A DNA stretch of 26,656 nucleotides from a virus. The notes beneath the pieces are model-generated. The model made no database searches. It was not told the DNA's origin and saw nothing but the letters and a program-made list of their open reading frames with translations. This document shows, piece after piece, positions 7,060 through 15,353 of the stretch (position 1 is its first letter; every line of letters begins with the position of its first letter). Location of the stretch: the IMG/VR virus record IMGVR_UViG_3300020118_000197, positions 1 through 26,656 of that record; one strand, given 5' to 3'. The position numbers and the translations under genes were made by a program.

Positions 7060-8783
7060 GCCGGAACCTTCTGGCCGGGTCCAAGCTGAACGAGATCGCG
7101 GGCTCGCCGAGACGCTGGCCGGACTTCCAGGTCCTCGTCTGGAATCCGCTTCGCGTGGATATCGCGGACGTGGCGACGGGGCTCGTCCAGGACGCGCCGC
7201 TCGATCTCTCCCCCTACGTCGACCAAGTCCAGATCCAGGAGAACATCGGCTACGAGAACGCGAACGATCCACAGCCGACGAAGGCCTCCTTCACCTTCAA
7301 GCGGAATCTGCGCCTAGAGACGATGCGTCGCGGGCTGATCGAGGATGGGGTGATCGTCCGGATCCTGGTCGGCGATCGCCGCGTCGCGCGGCAGGACTGG
7401 ACCCCGATCTTTACCGGCACGTTCCGCGGCCGCCCGGGAGACGATCCCGGGACTCGGGCGACCCTAACCGAAGGCCTCAGCGCCAATGCCTACGGGCGCG
7501 AAGAGCGGTTCATGAGCATGGCTCCCATTACGACGGACCCCTTCCCCGGTCCGGTCGACGTCGGCAGCATGGCCTACGAGATCGCCCGAGGGAAGATGGG
7601 GCTCGGGCAGAATGAGATCCTCTTCGGGGCGATGGGGTTCCAGTCGCTCGCCGTGACTAATCAGATCGTGACCTTGCCTCCTCTCCAGGCGCTCTACGAA
7701 TGCATGTTCCCGGCCGGGAAGAAGCCGAAGTTCGACGGAATGGGCTGCCTGACCGCCGTCGACGTCAACCTCGACAAGCCGGCCGTCCGGATCTATTCCA
7801 ATCTCTCCTCGGTGATCCAGAGCGTCATCGCGACGCCGAACGACGTCGAGGTCAACAATCAGGTCATCCTGCGCGGTCTCGACCACGTTATGACGAAGAC
7901 CGTCCAGGATCCCCAGCTGCTCGTCACGGTCAACCCGACGACCGGGTTCTTCGACAGCAGCTTCGACCAGGACGAGTATTACTCCCAGGACCATACCCAG
8001 CGGGCCCAGGACACCTACGTCAACACCAAGAAGAAGATCAAATGGGCGAAGGCGAAATGGAGGGAGGTCGACGAGTTCCACGGCCGCCTTTCGATCGACA
8101 CCCATTATCTCGCCGCCGTCCGTGAAACGATCTTCGGCGTTTACCTTGCGGCCCAGCTGACGGTCGCGGCGATCGATGAGGTTTTGCAGTCCGACAGCGC
8201 GACCGGCATCGTGGGCGCGGTCGTCACGACTCTCTTCTCAAGCGAGGTCGAAATCCTGGTCGCGCTTCGCTTCGCCCTCCAGACGACTTCCCAGGTCGCG
8301 CTCGCCGCGCTCCTCTGGGCGATGAACTTCATCGGGAACGGCGAGTACGAGGTCTGGGGCTCGCCCTTCGAATTCGTCTATCAGGAGCTCGTCAGCGACA
8401 ACCGGCTGGTCGGTCTCGACGCTTCAGAGCTCAGGGCATACGACTACCGGAACGACTTCATCAGTCAGATGTCGGATCTCGACACGATCGGGCGCGAGCG
8501 CCTGCGCCGCGAGATGGTGAAGAACCAGACCTACGAGATCAAGCTGCTGGACGACCCCCTCCTCGAGGTCGACGACGTTATCGAGATCGACGGCTCGCGC
8601 TACTACGTGACCGCGACGGATCGGACGCTCCAGCGCGGCGGAGACGGAATCCTGACCCTCACGACCTGGAAGATCTTCGATCCGATGGGCGGCTATGCCC
8701 AGCTGCTTTCGGTTCCCACGGGAGTCGACGTCCCCCTGGGATACGGACTCGATTATGGTTCCTACTACGGAATGGGGCTCTAA
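7056..8783 (+). CDS. baseplate/tail hub-like protein
   Basis: The 575-residue protein starts at ATG 7056 (ATGA overlap with the glycosyltransferase). The N-terminal 130 residues look like a tail-hub domain: a helical entry, then PTKASFTFKRN, DGVIVRILVGDRR and WTPIFTGTFRGRPGDDPG, the pattern of beta-barrel hub proteins in which a local coordinate 'measure' is transformed. The C-terminus reads LLEVDDVIEIDGSRYYVTAT, then LQRGGDGILTLTTWKI, the ending found in many phage hub/minor tail proteins. A hydrophobic helical insert lies at about residues 350-430. The hub would close the tail tube and contact fibres and ejection machinery. Confidence 0.6.
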   Translation: MSRNLLAGSKLNEIAGSPRRWPDFQVLVWNPLRVDIADVATGLVQDAPLDLSPYVDQVQIQENIGYENANDPQPTKASFTFKRNLRLETMRRGLIEDGVIVRILVGDRRVARQDWTPIFTGTFRGRPGDDPGTRATLTEGLSANAYGREERFMSMAPITTDPFPGPVDVGSMAYEIARGKMGLGQNEILFGAMGFQSLAVTNQIVTLPPLQALYECMFPAGKKPKFDGMGCLTAVDVNLDKPAVRIYSNLSSVIQSVIATPNDVEVNNQVILRGLDHVMTKTVQDPQLLVTVNPTTGFFDSSFDQDEYYSQDHTQRAQDTYVNTKKKIKWAKAKWREVDEFHGRLSIDTHYLAAVRETIFGVYLAAQLTVAAIDEVLQSDSATGIVGAVVTTLFSSEVEILVALRFALQTTSQVALAALLWAMNFIGNGEYEVWGSPFEFVYQELVSDNRLVGLDASELRAYDYRNDFISQMSDLDTIGRERLRREMVKNQTYEIKLLDDPLLEVDDVIEIDGSRYYVTATDRTLQRGGDGILTLTTWKIFDPMGGYAQLLSVPTGVDVPLGYGLDYGSYYGMGL

Positions 8784-9674
8784 ATGACTGAGAGATTCAC
8801 CCCGGTTCATGGCCTTGGCGAATGGGACGACCTCGACACTCCCGGCGCTGCAGCCCTGAACATGAACTGGGACATCATCGAGGCGAATCTGGTGAAGTGC
8901 TCCGGGGCCTTCCCAGCCTCGTTCCCGCTCAACAAGATCCTGGTGAGGACGGATCTCTTCGCCTTCTACCTCAATACCGGCACCGTGAACGTGCCAGTCT
9001 GGACGTCGCTCCCGGTCATCCCTCCGGGATTCACCGATGCGAACCGTGCGGAGCTCGCGCTGGGGAAGAAGTTCTTCACCGACAATGGCCTCATGCCTGC
9101 GAATATCATCAAGGAAGCCCTGAACATCTTTCCGGCTCCGGATGTCAGCAATCCCGCCGGCGGGACCTTCACCAGGAAACACGCCCGCGCCAGATTTACG
9201 GGCGTCGGAACCGCTCCCGCAAACTTCGTCTGGAACCTCGGGGCGAACTATACCAAGGTTCTGATCATCCTGGGCGGCACTCGGTACGAAGCTTTCAACC
9301 TGGGGCCCACGGTGATGAAGTCTCTCCCGGTCGACGGGGCTGGTCCTGACGGTTACTTCCTGACGAACGGCACACCTTTCACCCTCTTCAGGAATAACGG
9401 CGGGGCCAGCTATACGAGCCGCGGCAATCTGGATGCGCTCGCCAACAACCCGGGCACCGGAGGCCCGACCGTTGGCATGGCGCTTCTCATCGACTGCGTC
9501 GCTCAGATTCAACAGTGCTTTTTGCGCTATGGGCCGGAGACGTGGATCTCGGGCCCTGACTTTGCCGCCGATGCCTCCAGCATCACCTTCGCGCGTTACG
9601 CCGGGATCTGGCTGCAGACCCAGGGAGCCGCGGACGAATGGATCACCTGCCCGATTGGGATCTATGCCGAGTAA
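8784..9674 (+). CDS. tail fibre or receptor-binding-like protein A
   Basis: This 296-residue protein starts at the ATG immediately after the hub stop (TAAATG). Its opening, ending GAAALNMNWDIIEANLVK, resembles short helical attachment segments at the N-terminus of phage fibre proteins and recalls the same region of the gene at 10970 (IVKANFDALASALNDAMAQI). The rest is beta-rich with Asn/Gly-rich turns (FRNNGGASYTSRGNLD). It overlaps the next gene by 11 nt. Host recognition is inferred from position and composition. Confidence 0.5.
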   Translation: MTERFTPVHGLGEWDDLDTPGAAALNMNWDIIEANLVKCSGAFPASFPLNKILVRTDLFAFYLNTGTVNVPVWTSLPVIPPGFTDANRAELALGKKFFTDNGLMPANIIKEALNIFPAPDVSNPAGGTFTRKHARARFTGVGTAPANFVWNLGANYTKVLIILGGTRYEAFNLGPTVMKSLPVDGAGPDGYFLTNGTPFTLFRNNGGASYTSRGNLDALANNPGTGGPTVGMALLIDCVAQIQQCFLRYGPETWISGPDFAADASSITFARYAGIWLQTQGAADEWITCPIGIYAE

Positions 9675-10287
9675 TTTCCAACTCCTAAGGATCGTCAAGG
9701 TCTACTCGCTCGACGACCTTCGCAGCATTTCGGCGAAGGCCGCTCCGAGTCTGGAGGCGATCCTCTTCCCCTCCAAGCGCCGCTATCTGTTCAATCCCGC
9801 GAGCCGAGCGGACGACGACGGCGACAAGGTCATCGCGCCTGTTTCCCAGGTGACGGAATGCTGTCAGGATCAAGGTCGCTGGGAGGTCGAGGCATTTTCC
9901 AGCCCTTCAAGCGGAACCGCGAAGATCCTGGAAGCTCAGGACACCGCAGGCAACTCGGGAGCAGGCGGAGCCTATATCACGGATGCCACGATCAGCTTCA
10001 CCCTGACGGATGAAAAGGACGTCGACGTCATCGCCTCGGGGACTGCGAATATTGATTTCGCCCTGCGTACAAGCGCGGCCCTTGGGATTGAAATCGACGG
10101 AGTCCAGTTTCCTGGGACGACGGCATCGTCTTCGACGCTCGGCTCGGGAATGATCACCCCCACCGTCGCGCAAAAATTCGTCCATCTCGGGATAGGCCCC
10201 CACACGATCAAGCTGTTTGGGGGTGGATCCGTCGGGCTTATTTCCGACGCCTCCAGGCCCACGCGCTTGAGGGTGATCCTCTTATGA
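9664..10287 (+). CDS. tail/fibre-associated protein B
   Basis: This 207-residue protein starts at ATG 9664 within the end of the previous gene (11-nt overlap). The longer open frame back to 9433 would lie entirely over the fibre gene and is rejected. It is beta-rich (ITDATISFTLTDEKDVDVIA; FVHLGIGPHTIKLFGGGS), resembling a small jelly-roll or carbohydrate-binding-like domain, but no family was recognised. It overlaps the following ATG by 4 nt. Confidence 0.5.
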   Translation: MPSNFQLLRIVKVYSLDDLRSISAKAAPSLEAILFPSKRRYLFNPASRADDDGDKVIAPVSQVTECCQDQGRWEVEAFSSPSSGTAKILEAQDTAGNSGAGGAYITDATISFTLTDEKDVDVIASGTANIDFALRTSAALGIEIDGVQFPGTTASSSTLGSGMITPTVAQKFVHLGIGPHTIKLFGGGSVGLISDASRPTRLRVILL

Positions 10288-10958
10288 AGAACGTAGCCCT
10301 CGCCGCGCGTCGGGAGCTCGAGGCCCACCGGGTCTTCGATACCGGCGTCACCGCGAGCCGTCCCGCCTACAAGGCGATCGACACGCTTGGAAATCAGGAT
10401 TGGGTCGTCGATGTCTATGCGGGGCCGCTTGATCCTTCGGGCCTGAACATCATCCGCGACGTCCTGATCGCCCCCTATGCCCGTCAGCTGGTGACCGATG
10501 CGAGGCAGCCGATCCTCATGGAGCGGTCGCTCCAGGGGAAATATACCGTCGTCGGCCGCGCGAAGGTCATGCCTTCCGGGGCTCAGATGCCGGAAGGCTC
10601 GATCCTCGAGCCGACCTATAACCGCATCGAATACAACCTGGCCGACCTTGGCCTCATGTTCGTGGCCGATCTCGACGTCGATGCGGAGGCGTGGGGAGAC
10701 AAGAACTGGGGCGAACAGGGGAAGCCGTGGCAGCAGCTTCAGTTCACCGATGCTTTCGGAAACATCGTCGTCGGAGACGGGATCGATCCGGCCAGCATTC
10801 CGCCGGCGCTCGTTCCCGCGCCCATCTCCACGACCACGACCAGGCACGTCATCTTGACCTCGAAGACCTGGGGCCCCGGCGGAGATCCCCACGCGCTCGC
10901 CTGGGGCACCGACGAATGGGGCGCGGCGGATCAGGTTCTCGTTGAATTGGAAAGCTAA
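10284..10958 (+). CDS. tail/fibre-associated protein C
   Basis: This 224-residue protein starts at ATG 10284 (ATGA-type overlap of 4 nt). Its N-terminal two thirds are mixed alpha/beta, with a Trp/Gly-rich segment (EAWGDKNWGEQGKPWQQL). The C-terminus repeats Trp-Gly turns (SKTWGPGGDPHALAWGTDEW). It is structural by position; no family was recognised. Confidence 0.5.
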   Translation: MKNVALAARRELEAHRVFDTGVTASRPAYKAIDTLGNQDWVVDVYAGPLDPSGLNIIRDVLIAPYARQLVTDARQPILMERSLQGKYTVVGRAKVMPSGAQMPEGSILEPTYNRIEYNLADLGLMFVADLDVDAEAWGDKNWGEQGKPWQQLQFTDAFGNIVVGDGIDPASIPPALVPAPISTTTTRHVILTSKTWGPGGDPHALAWGTDEWGAADQVLVELES

Positions 10959-10969
10959 AGGAGGCGATC

Positions 10970-11998
10970 GTGACTAACCCCGTTGTCCTGGCAGACATCC
11001 CGGTCGGAACCAAGCAGTACCCGGCGATCGTGAAAGCGAACTTCGACGCGCTGGCGTCAGCCCTGAATGACGCGATGGCTCAGATCCTCGCGGTCTCGGG
11101 AGACGGCGCTCAGCTGCTCCTCGACACCTACGACCGGAACGGTATCGTCGGAACGACGAGCTACCGGCTCGACCTCCCGAATTACAGCGGCGGCTCCCAG
11201 ATCGTGATCGGCCGCCGTCCGGTCTTCGACGCGGGGAAGCAGGAGCAGAACGTCTCCATCGCCTTCGGGACCTATGGCGGCCAGCGGACGCGCGTGACCA
11301 GGACCGGGGACGTCACCCTCGACGCCGCCTCGATCGTGAGCGGCCTTCCGAAGACGATCTACGTCGGAATCATCTCGGACGGGACGCCCCAGCTGTTCGA
11401 GGACAACTCTAATCCGGAGGTCCTCTACATCTATTCCCTGTGCTGGGATGGCTTCTCGCTCACCTGCCCGAAGTACGAAGCGCCAATCCTGCTGTCCGAT
11501 GAGACGCTTCAGGACATCGCAGGAGCACCGTCGACCGAACGGGTTTTCGATTCCCAAACCGATTGGCTCAGCCATACCCAGAGCCGGTCGACCATCGTGC
11601 TTGCGGGCGACGGCGGCGTCAGCGAGACGGGACTGAACATCTCCAAGAGGGTCATCGGCGGCTTCATCGCGACTGGGCCCGGAGATGCCGAGGGCTTCTT
11701 CTGCCCAGCCGGCACGGACAAGCTGCTCACCCTCGAGCTCTGGGACGATCAGGACCGCCGCTGGAACCTGCAGCCGATCCAGATCGATTGCTCTGCGACC
11801 CCGACACGGTTCTTCTTCACCATCGATCCCGCCCTCGGGGATGACCGCTTCGTCACGGACGTCGCCGAGTTCCGCCTGGTCCGGACGAGCGTCGGCGGCG
11901 ACATCGCATCCGCTCGCGGCTTCACCTGGGGCTTGCATACCATCCCGGTCCTCGGGACGCCGATCCCGAAGAACGACGCGAAGGTCCGCGTGTTCTAG
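10970..11998 (+). CDS. tail fibre or receptor-binding-like protein D
   Basis: This 342-residue protein has a perfect ribosome binding site (AAAGGAGGCGATC) before GTG 10970, so it is probably well expressed and partly uncoupled from the upstream genes. It opens with a fibre-like helical attachment segment (KANFDALASALNDAMAQI), followed by beta-rich domains (LITVTRTG-like strands, GGFIATGPGDAEGFFCPAG, then LLTLELWDDQDRRWN). The last gene of the tail run is often the fibre or receptor-binding protein, which supports the inference. Confidence 0.5.
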   Translation: MTNPVVLADIPVGTKQYPAIVKANFDALASALNDAMAQILAVSGDGAQLLLDTYDRNGIVGTTSYRLDLPNYSGGSQIVIGRRPVFDAGKQEQNVSIAFGTYGGQRTRVTRTGDVTLDAASIVSGLPKTIYVGIISDGTPQLFEDNSNPEVLYIYSLCWDGFSLTCPKYEAPILLSDETLQDIAGAPSTERVFDSQTDWLSHTQSRSTIVLAGDGGVSETGLNISKRVIGGFIATGPGDAEGFFCPAGTDKLLTLELWDDQDRRWNLQPIQIDCSATPTRFFFTIDPALGDDRFVTDVAEFRLVRTSVGGDIASARGFTWGLHTIPVLGTPIPKNDAKVRVF

Positions 11999-12026
11999 GA
12001 CGGCTTGAGAGAGGAGGACGAGAGAG

Positions 12027-12494
12027 ATGGGCGAAGAGATAGCCGACCTGCTCAGGCGGGTCTCTGGGCAGTTGGACGGTGTAGAGCGTGTTCTCGGCAA
12101 CATGGATAAAGACCATCGGGAACTCCGGGCCAAATATACGGAACTCCTTACTCGTGTCGCCGTGCTGGAACGGGACGAAGTCTGGACGGGCAAGGAGCGC
12201 CGCAAGGTTGACCAGCGCCTCGGCACCGGAGATCACACCTTCAAACGGATCGAGGCGAAGGCTGGCGCCGCGTGGGACTTGGCCGAAGACGCCCTCGAGC
12301 TCGCGCAAGAGCTCAAGAAGCTCGTAGAGAACCTGCCCCAGAAAGAAACGGGCATTCGGCATCGCGTGAAGAAGCTCGCCCTCGAGGCGGCCGCGCCTGT
12401 CATTGCAGTCCTGCTCCTGCAGATCCTCTATCACGTTCTCATGTTCGGGCCGAAGATCGCGGCGCTGATGAAGGCCGCTGAAGGGGTGCATTAA
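12027..12494 (+). CDS. coiled-coil protein with C-terminal membrane anchor
   Basis: This 155-residue protein starts at ATG 12027 after GAGGAGGA. Residues 5-60 have heptad-like Leu/Val spacing (ADLLRRVSGQLDGVERVLG; ELLTRVAVLE), and a second charged helix spans about 70-105. A single hydrophobic segment, about residues 117-140 (APVIAVLLLQILYHVLMF), near the C-terminus would anchor it with the coiled coil facing the cytoplasm. Its stop overlaps the receiver-domain gene as TAATG, so the two are translationally coupled and may act together. An unusual holin-associated or spanin-like role is possible but not supported by a motif. Confidence 0.6.
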   Translation: MGEEIADLLRRVSGQLDGVERVLGNMDKDHRELRAKYTELLTRVAVLERDEVWTGKERRKVDQRLGTGDHTFKRIEAKAGAAWDLAEDALELAQELKKLVENLPQKETGIRHRVKKLALEAAAPVIAVLLLQILYHVLMFGPKIAALMKAAEGVH

Positions 12495-12955
12495 TGGCGC
12501 ATCGAGTTTTAGTCGTCGAAGACGACGATAAGCAGCGGCATATCATCTGCCTGATCCTGGCCAACGCGGGCTACGGCACCGTCGAGGCTGTGAGCGTGAA
12601 GACCGCGCTCATGCACCTGGACATCATCGACCTTTCCGCGATCGTGCTAGACCTTCGACTCCCGAACGGTCACGGCCGGAAGGTGGTGGAAGCCCTCATC
12701 GAGAAGAGGGACGACGTTCCTGTCGTCGTCCTGAGCGGCTTTCCAGAGGACGCGCCGACCGGATTCCCAGTAACCGCGGTCGTCGATAAGATCCTCGATC
12801 GCCGAGCCAAGCCCCAGGAGGGCGAGAACTTCGAACATCCCACCTTTCGAAGCAGGCTGCTCCATGCCGTCGCCGATGCCAGGACGACGTCGGACGCGAT
12901 CAAGTCCCTGAGATCCTCGACGCGAAAGCTCGAGAAGAGACTTCCACCGAACTAA
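12494..12955 (+). CDS. stand-alone CheY-like response regulator receiver protein
   Basis: This 153-residue protein has an intact receiver domain: acidic pocket E9-D10-D11 (VLVVEDDD), phospho-acceptor D53 in IVLDLRLPNG, switch Ser81 in VVVLSG, and the conserved Lys99 (VDKIL, although the usual Pro after Lys is missing). About 50 residues follow the receiver core, Arg/Lys/Ser-rich and probably helical, with no recognisable DNA-binding or enzymatic output domain. Phosphotransfer from a host histidine kinase would be needed for signalling. TAATG overlap couples it to the membrane coiled-coil gene. Receiver proteins are very unusual in a phage late operon. Confidence 0.85.
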   Translation: MAHRVLVVEDDDKQRHIICLILANAGYGTVEAVSVKTALMHLDIIDLSAIVLDLRLPNGHGRKVVEALIEKRDDVPVVVLSGFPEDAPTGFPVTAVVDKILDRRAKPQEGENFEHPTFRSRLLHAVADARTTSDAIKSLRSSTRKLEKRLPPN

Positions 12956-12994
12956 TTGTCTGGTTTTTGTTTTTTTGGAGAGAGGAGGCGCATC

Positions 12995-13618
12995 ATGGTC
13001 GACGTACTGGTGAAGTTCGAGCCGTTCATCCTGAAGCTGCTGGTGGGGGTCCTGGGGACCTTCTTCGGCTATCTAAACAAGAAGTACGAGCTGGGCATAG
13101 ATCCCATCGGGATCGCCACGACGACGGGGACGATCATCCTCGGCATCGCGATCCACTACGCCGCGAAGGACCACGGCGTCAGCGCCGCCAAGGCGGCCAA
13201 TCCGCCGGCGGATGCAGGAGCGGGGCCCGGAGCGGGTGCCGGGGCCGTAAATGCGGCAGCCGCGTTCCTGATCGGCTTCCTGGCCCTCGGAGCCCTGGCC
13301 GGCTGCAGCGCGATCGACAAGGCCACGCTCCAGGAGTTCCAGTCGGGCGAGGCCCTGATCCTCAAGGACATGGCGATCTACGTGGCGGCCGACGTCGCCG
13401 CCGGGAAGATGCCCGCGATCTCGCAGTCGGCCATCGACGCTCATCTGGCGAAGATCAACGCCGATCCGCGGAGCGTGGATCCCGCCGAAGAACAGGCGAT
13501 CATGTCCCAGTTCATCGCCTACCTCGCGGCGGATCCGAAGATCTCCAGCGGAACGATGAAGGCCTGGGGAGGCGAGGTCCATGCCCATATGGACCTCTTT
13601 ACGTCCGTTCATAGGTAA
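12995..13618 (+). CDS. membrane protein with holin-like N-terminus and internal lipobox
   Basis: This 207-residue protein starts at ATG 12995, set by GAGAGGAGGCG; the open frame back to TTG 12956 lacks a binding site. Two hydrophobic segments lie at about residues 10-27 (FILKLLVGVLGTFFGYL) and 38-56 (GIATTTGTIILGIAIHYAA). A Pro/Gly/Ala linker spans 68-88. A third hydrophobic stretch ends in a textbook lipobox, LAGC, with Cys at 104 (FLIGFLALGALAGC). A 103-residue soluble helical domain follows. This looks like a small holin-like protein fused to a lipoprotein. A lysis role is inferred from position and topology only. Confidence 0.6.
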   Translation: MVDVLVKFEPFILKLLVGVLGTFFGYLNKKYELGIDPIGIATTTGTIILGIAIHYAAKDHGVSAAKAANPPADAGAGPGAGAGAVNAAAAFLIGFLALGALAGCSAIDKATLQEFQSGEALILKDMAIYVAADVAAGKMPAISQSAIDAHLAKINADPRSVDPAEEQAIMSQFIAYLAADPKISSGTMKAWGGEVHAHMDLFTSVHR

Positions 13619-13652
13619 GCCCTGAGGCGAAGAGAGAAGAAGGAGAAACACT

Positions 13653-14030
13653 ATGGCAGATTCACCGGCGGCAGCCCCGGCGGGCCTCGACTGGTCCGCG
13701 ATCGGGAGTTCCATTTTCGCGGATGCGAAGGCGATCCTGGGCGCGAAGGCGACCGGGTTCCTCGAGGCGCATCCGAACGCGCTCGCCTTCCTGGAGGATG
13801 CGAGTATCGAAGCGGCGAAGCAGCTGGTCCTCTACGGCCTGACGTCCGATCCGGACGCCAAGGCCGACCACAAGCTCGACGTCGACCTCTGGCGGAAGGC
13901 GATCAGGGAAGAGGCGATGAGTATCGTGAAGGACGTCACTGACGAAGCGCCCTCGGTCTTCCTCACCATCGTTGAGGACATCGGCCGACTGGCGATCGGC
14001 GCGGCGCCGCTTCTGCTGAAGGCGCTGTAA
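13653..14030 (+). CDS. unknown late protein
   Basis: This 125-residue protein starts at ATG 13653 with AGAAGGAGAAA upstream. It is Ala-rich and mainly helical: an N-terminal Pro/Ala stretch (MADSPAAAPAGLDW), a central ALAFLEDASIEAAKQLVLYG, and an amphipathic/hydrophobic C-terminus (EDIGRLAIGAAPLLLKAL). It is the last gene before a strong hairpin, so it closes the late operon. No family was recognised. Because it follows the membrane protein it could be part of the lysis or a virion-decoration set. Confidence 0.6.
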   Translation: MADSPAAAPAGLDWSAIGSSIFADAKAILGAKATGFLEAHPNALAFLEDASIEAAKQLVLYGLTSDPDAKADHKLDVDLWRKAIREEAMSIVKDVTDEAPSVFLTIVEDIGRLAIGAAPLLLKAL

Positions 14031-14081
14031 GAGGCACCATGATCCGCCGCCGGGGTCGCCGCTCCGGTGGTGTCGCCTCCT

Positions 14082-14119
14082 GGGGGTCCATGGTCGCCGC
14101 CATGGGCCCCCTTTCCTTT
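14082..14119 (+). terminator. probable terminator at the end of the late operon
   Basis: Positions 14082-14093 pair with 14100-14111 in a 12-bp stem containing one G-T pair, loop TCGCCG, followed by TTTCCTTT. The T-tract is interrupted, so efficiency may be moderate. It separates the late operon from the independently promoted glycosyltransferase. Confidence 0.6.
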
Positions 14120-14120
14120 C

Positions 14121-14129
14121 TGCTATGAT
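14121..14129 (+). promoter_or_regulatory. extended -10 promoter of glycosyltransferase 3
   Basis: TGCTATGAT matches TGnTATAAT with one mismatch and ends 8 nt before ATG 14138. Expected transcription would begin at or just before the start codon. It shares TGCTAT and spacing with the promoter of the minus-strand gene at 818-1054. No -35 match is seen at the proper distance. Confidence 0.5.
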
Positions 14130-14137
14130 CGAGGTTT

Positions 14138-14752
14138 ATGATTACGCTGAGCATAATTGTTCCGACCTGCGGCCGTCCGACTCTAGCCAGGACGCTCTCG
14201 AGTATTCTGGCGGCTGGGATATCCGAAGTCGATGAGGTATTAATCGTTGGTGACGGCCCTCAACCTGAAGCTCGGCGAATCATGACTGAGTTCCAGGGAT
14301 CTACATCACGTCTCATATATCTGGAGAGCATTCCCTACCATGAAGGCGCGGGCGACCATCAGCGTAACTTCGCGATTCCTTTCGCAAAGGGTACGCATCT
14401 CCAGTTTATCGATGATGACGATGCCTTCCGTCCCGGTGCAATCAATCTGATCAGAAAGGCAGCAGAGAAAGCGCCCGGAAAGATCCTGATGTTCCGGATG
14501 CAGTCCATGAATCCTGAGCGTCATGCATGGGCGCCGATCCGATGGGTTGACTATAAAGACCCCTTCGTCGGCAATATTGGCACGCCGATGTTCACCGTTC
14601 CCAATCAGCCTCAATGGCTTGGGGTTTGGAAGGAACGAGGCGAACGGCAGGGAGGCGGGGACTTCAAGTTCATGGAGAGCACACTCGCGAAATGGCCTGG
14701 AGGGAAGGCCTCGATTGTCTGGTATGAGGACGTTACCGTCGACGTCTATTGA
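14138..14752 (+). CDS. GT-A glycosyltransferase 3 (family 2)
   Basis: This 204-residue enzyme has a classic GT2 opening (LSIIVPTCGRPTLARTLSSI, residues 4-23), VGDGPQ (37-42) and the nucleotide/metal site FIDDDD (90-95). It is not close to the two tail glycosyltransferases: its motifs and C-terminus differ, and its DNA is visibly richer in A+T. It has its own promoter and an upstream terminator, so it is a separate accessory gene that could be expressed in the lysogen, for instance to alter host surface sugars. Its end overlaps the convergent minus-strand gene by 7 nt. Donor and acceptor are unknown. Confidence 0.8.
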   Translation: MITLSIIVPTCGRPTLARTLSSILAAGISEVDEVLIVGDGPQPEARRIMTEFQGSTSRLIYLESIPYHEGAGDHQRNFAIPFAKGTHLQFIDDDDAFRPGAINLIRKAAEKAPGKILMFRMQSMNPERHAWAPIRWVDYKDPFVGNIGTPMFTVPNQPQWLGVWKERGERQGGGDFKFMESTLAKWPGGKASIVWYEDVTVDVY

Positions 14753-15345
14753 TGCGGTGCGGGCGCGAGCACAAAGCCCGAGACCTTCCATTGACCGCCA
14801 GAGGCCACCAGGAAGAGCTTGGATTTCTCAACCGAGATCGCGCTGACGGTAGTCGCCTTGGCCCAAGCAATCTTCCCCTTCCAGAACTTCCTTCCGTCTA
14901 ATTCGACGGTCAGTCCATCCTTGCGAACGCTGAACTTCGCCGTCCGGGACTTACCCTTTCTGAAGGTTGGGCCTGGAGTTGATTCGCCCTCCTGACCGGC
15001 CAGAAGCGCAACGGAGTTCTTTGTCGCGTCCCAGGTATCGAAGTGATAGGCGCAGGAGTATTCGCCGAACGGGAGCCCGACAGCGAAGTCCTTCTTGGTA
15101 TCATCCATTCGCTCGATGATGACGGTCAGGTCGTACTCCTCGGGGATCTCCTGGCTGAACGTCAGGATCTCACGGACTGGGAAGACTGCGTCGACGCAGA
15201 GCGTCTTAGCGACGACGCGCCAGGTCCCGTCCTTCGGGATCTCGGCCTTCGGGATCAGGTCGACCGGCATCGCCTTCTTGTCCTGAGGGCCAGCCCAGCA
15301 GGGCATCGAGAACGCCAGCATCAGGATCGCCACCATCGTCTTCAT
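14746..15345 (-). CDS. exported protein of unknown function
   Basis: This 199-residue protein begins MKTMVAILMLAFSMPCWA, a Sec signal peptide with a probable cleavage after CWA (about residue 18). The mature part is beta-rich with charged loops (EYDLTVIIERMDDTKKDFA; LTVELDGRKFWKGKI). ATG 15345 was chosen over the frame start at 15366 because AGAGGCG lies before it and the signal peptide starts there. It is the second gene of a minus-strand operon with the gene at 15354-15617, 8 nt apart. A periplasmic or secreted product from a temperate phage fits lysogenic conversion; the function is unknown. Confidence 0.7.
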   Translation of the reverse strand: MKTMVAILMLAFSMPCWAGPQDKKAMPVDLIPKAEIPKDGTWRVVAKTLCVDAVFPVREILTFSQEIPEEYDLTVIIERMDDTKKDFAVGLPFGEYSCAYHFDTWDATKNSVALLAGQEGESTPGPTFRKGKSRTAKFSVRKDGLTVELDGRKFWKGKIAWAKATTVSAISVEKSKLFLVASGGQWKVSGFVLAPAPHQ

Positions 15346-15353
15346 CGTCGCCT

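Noticed and set aside
8424-9698. Minus-strand 424-codon frame
   Set aside because: It is antisense to hub and fibre genes with shadow composition and no motif or ribosome binding site.
12958-12980. T-rich stretch after the receiver gene as a terminator
   Set aside because: The T-run is present, but only a 4-bp stem can be found upstream. It is better viewed as an unstructured leader of the next gene.
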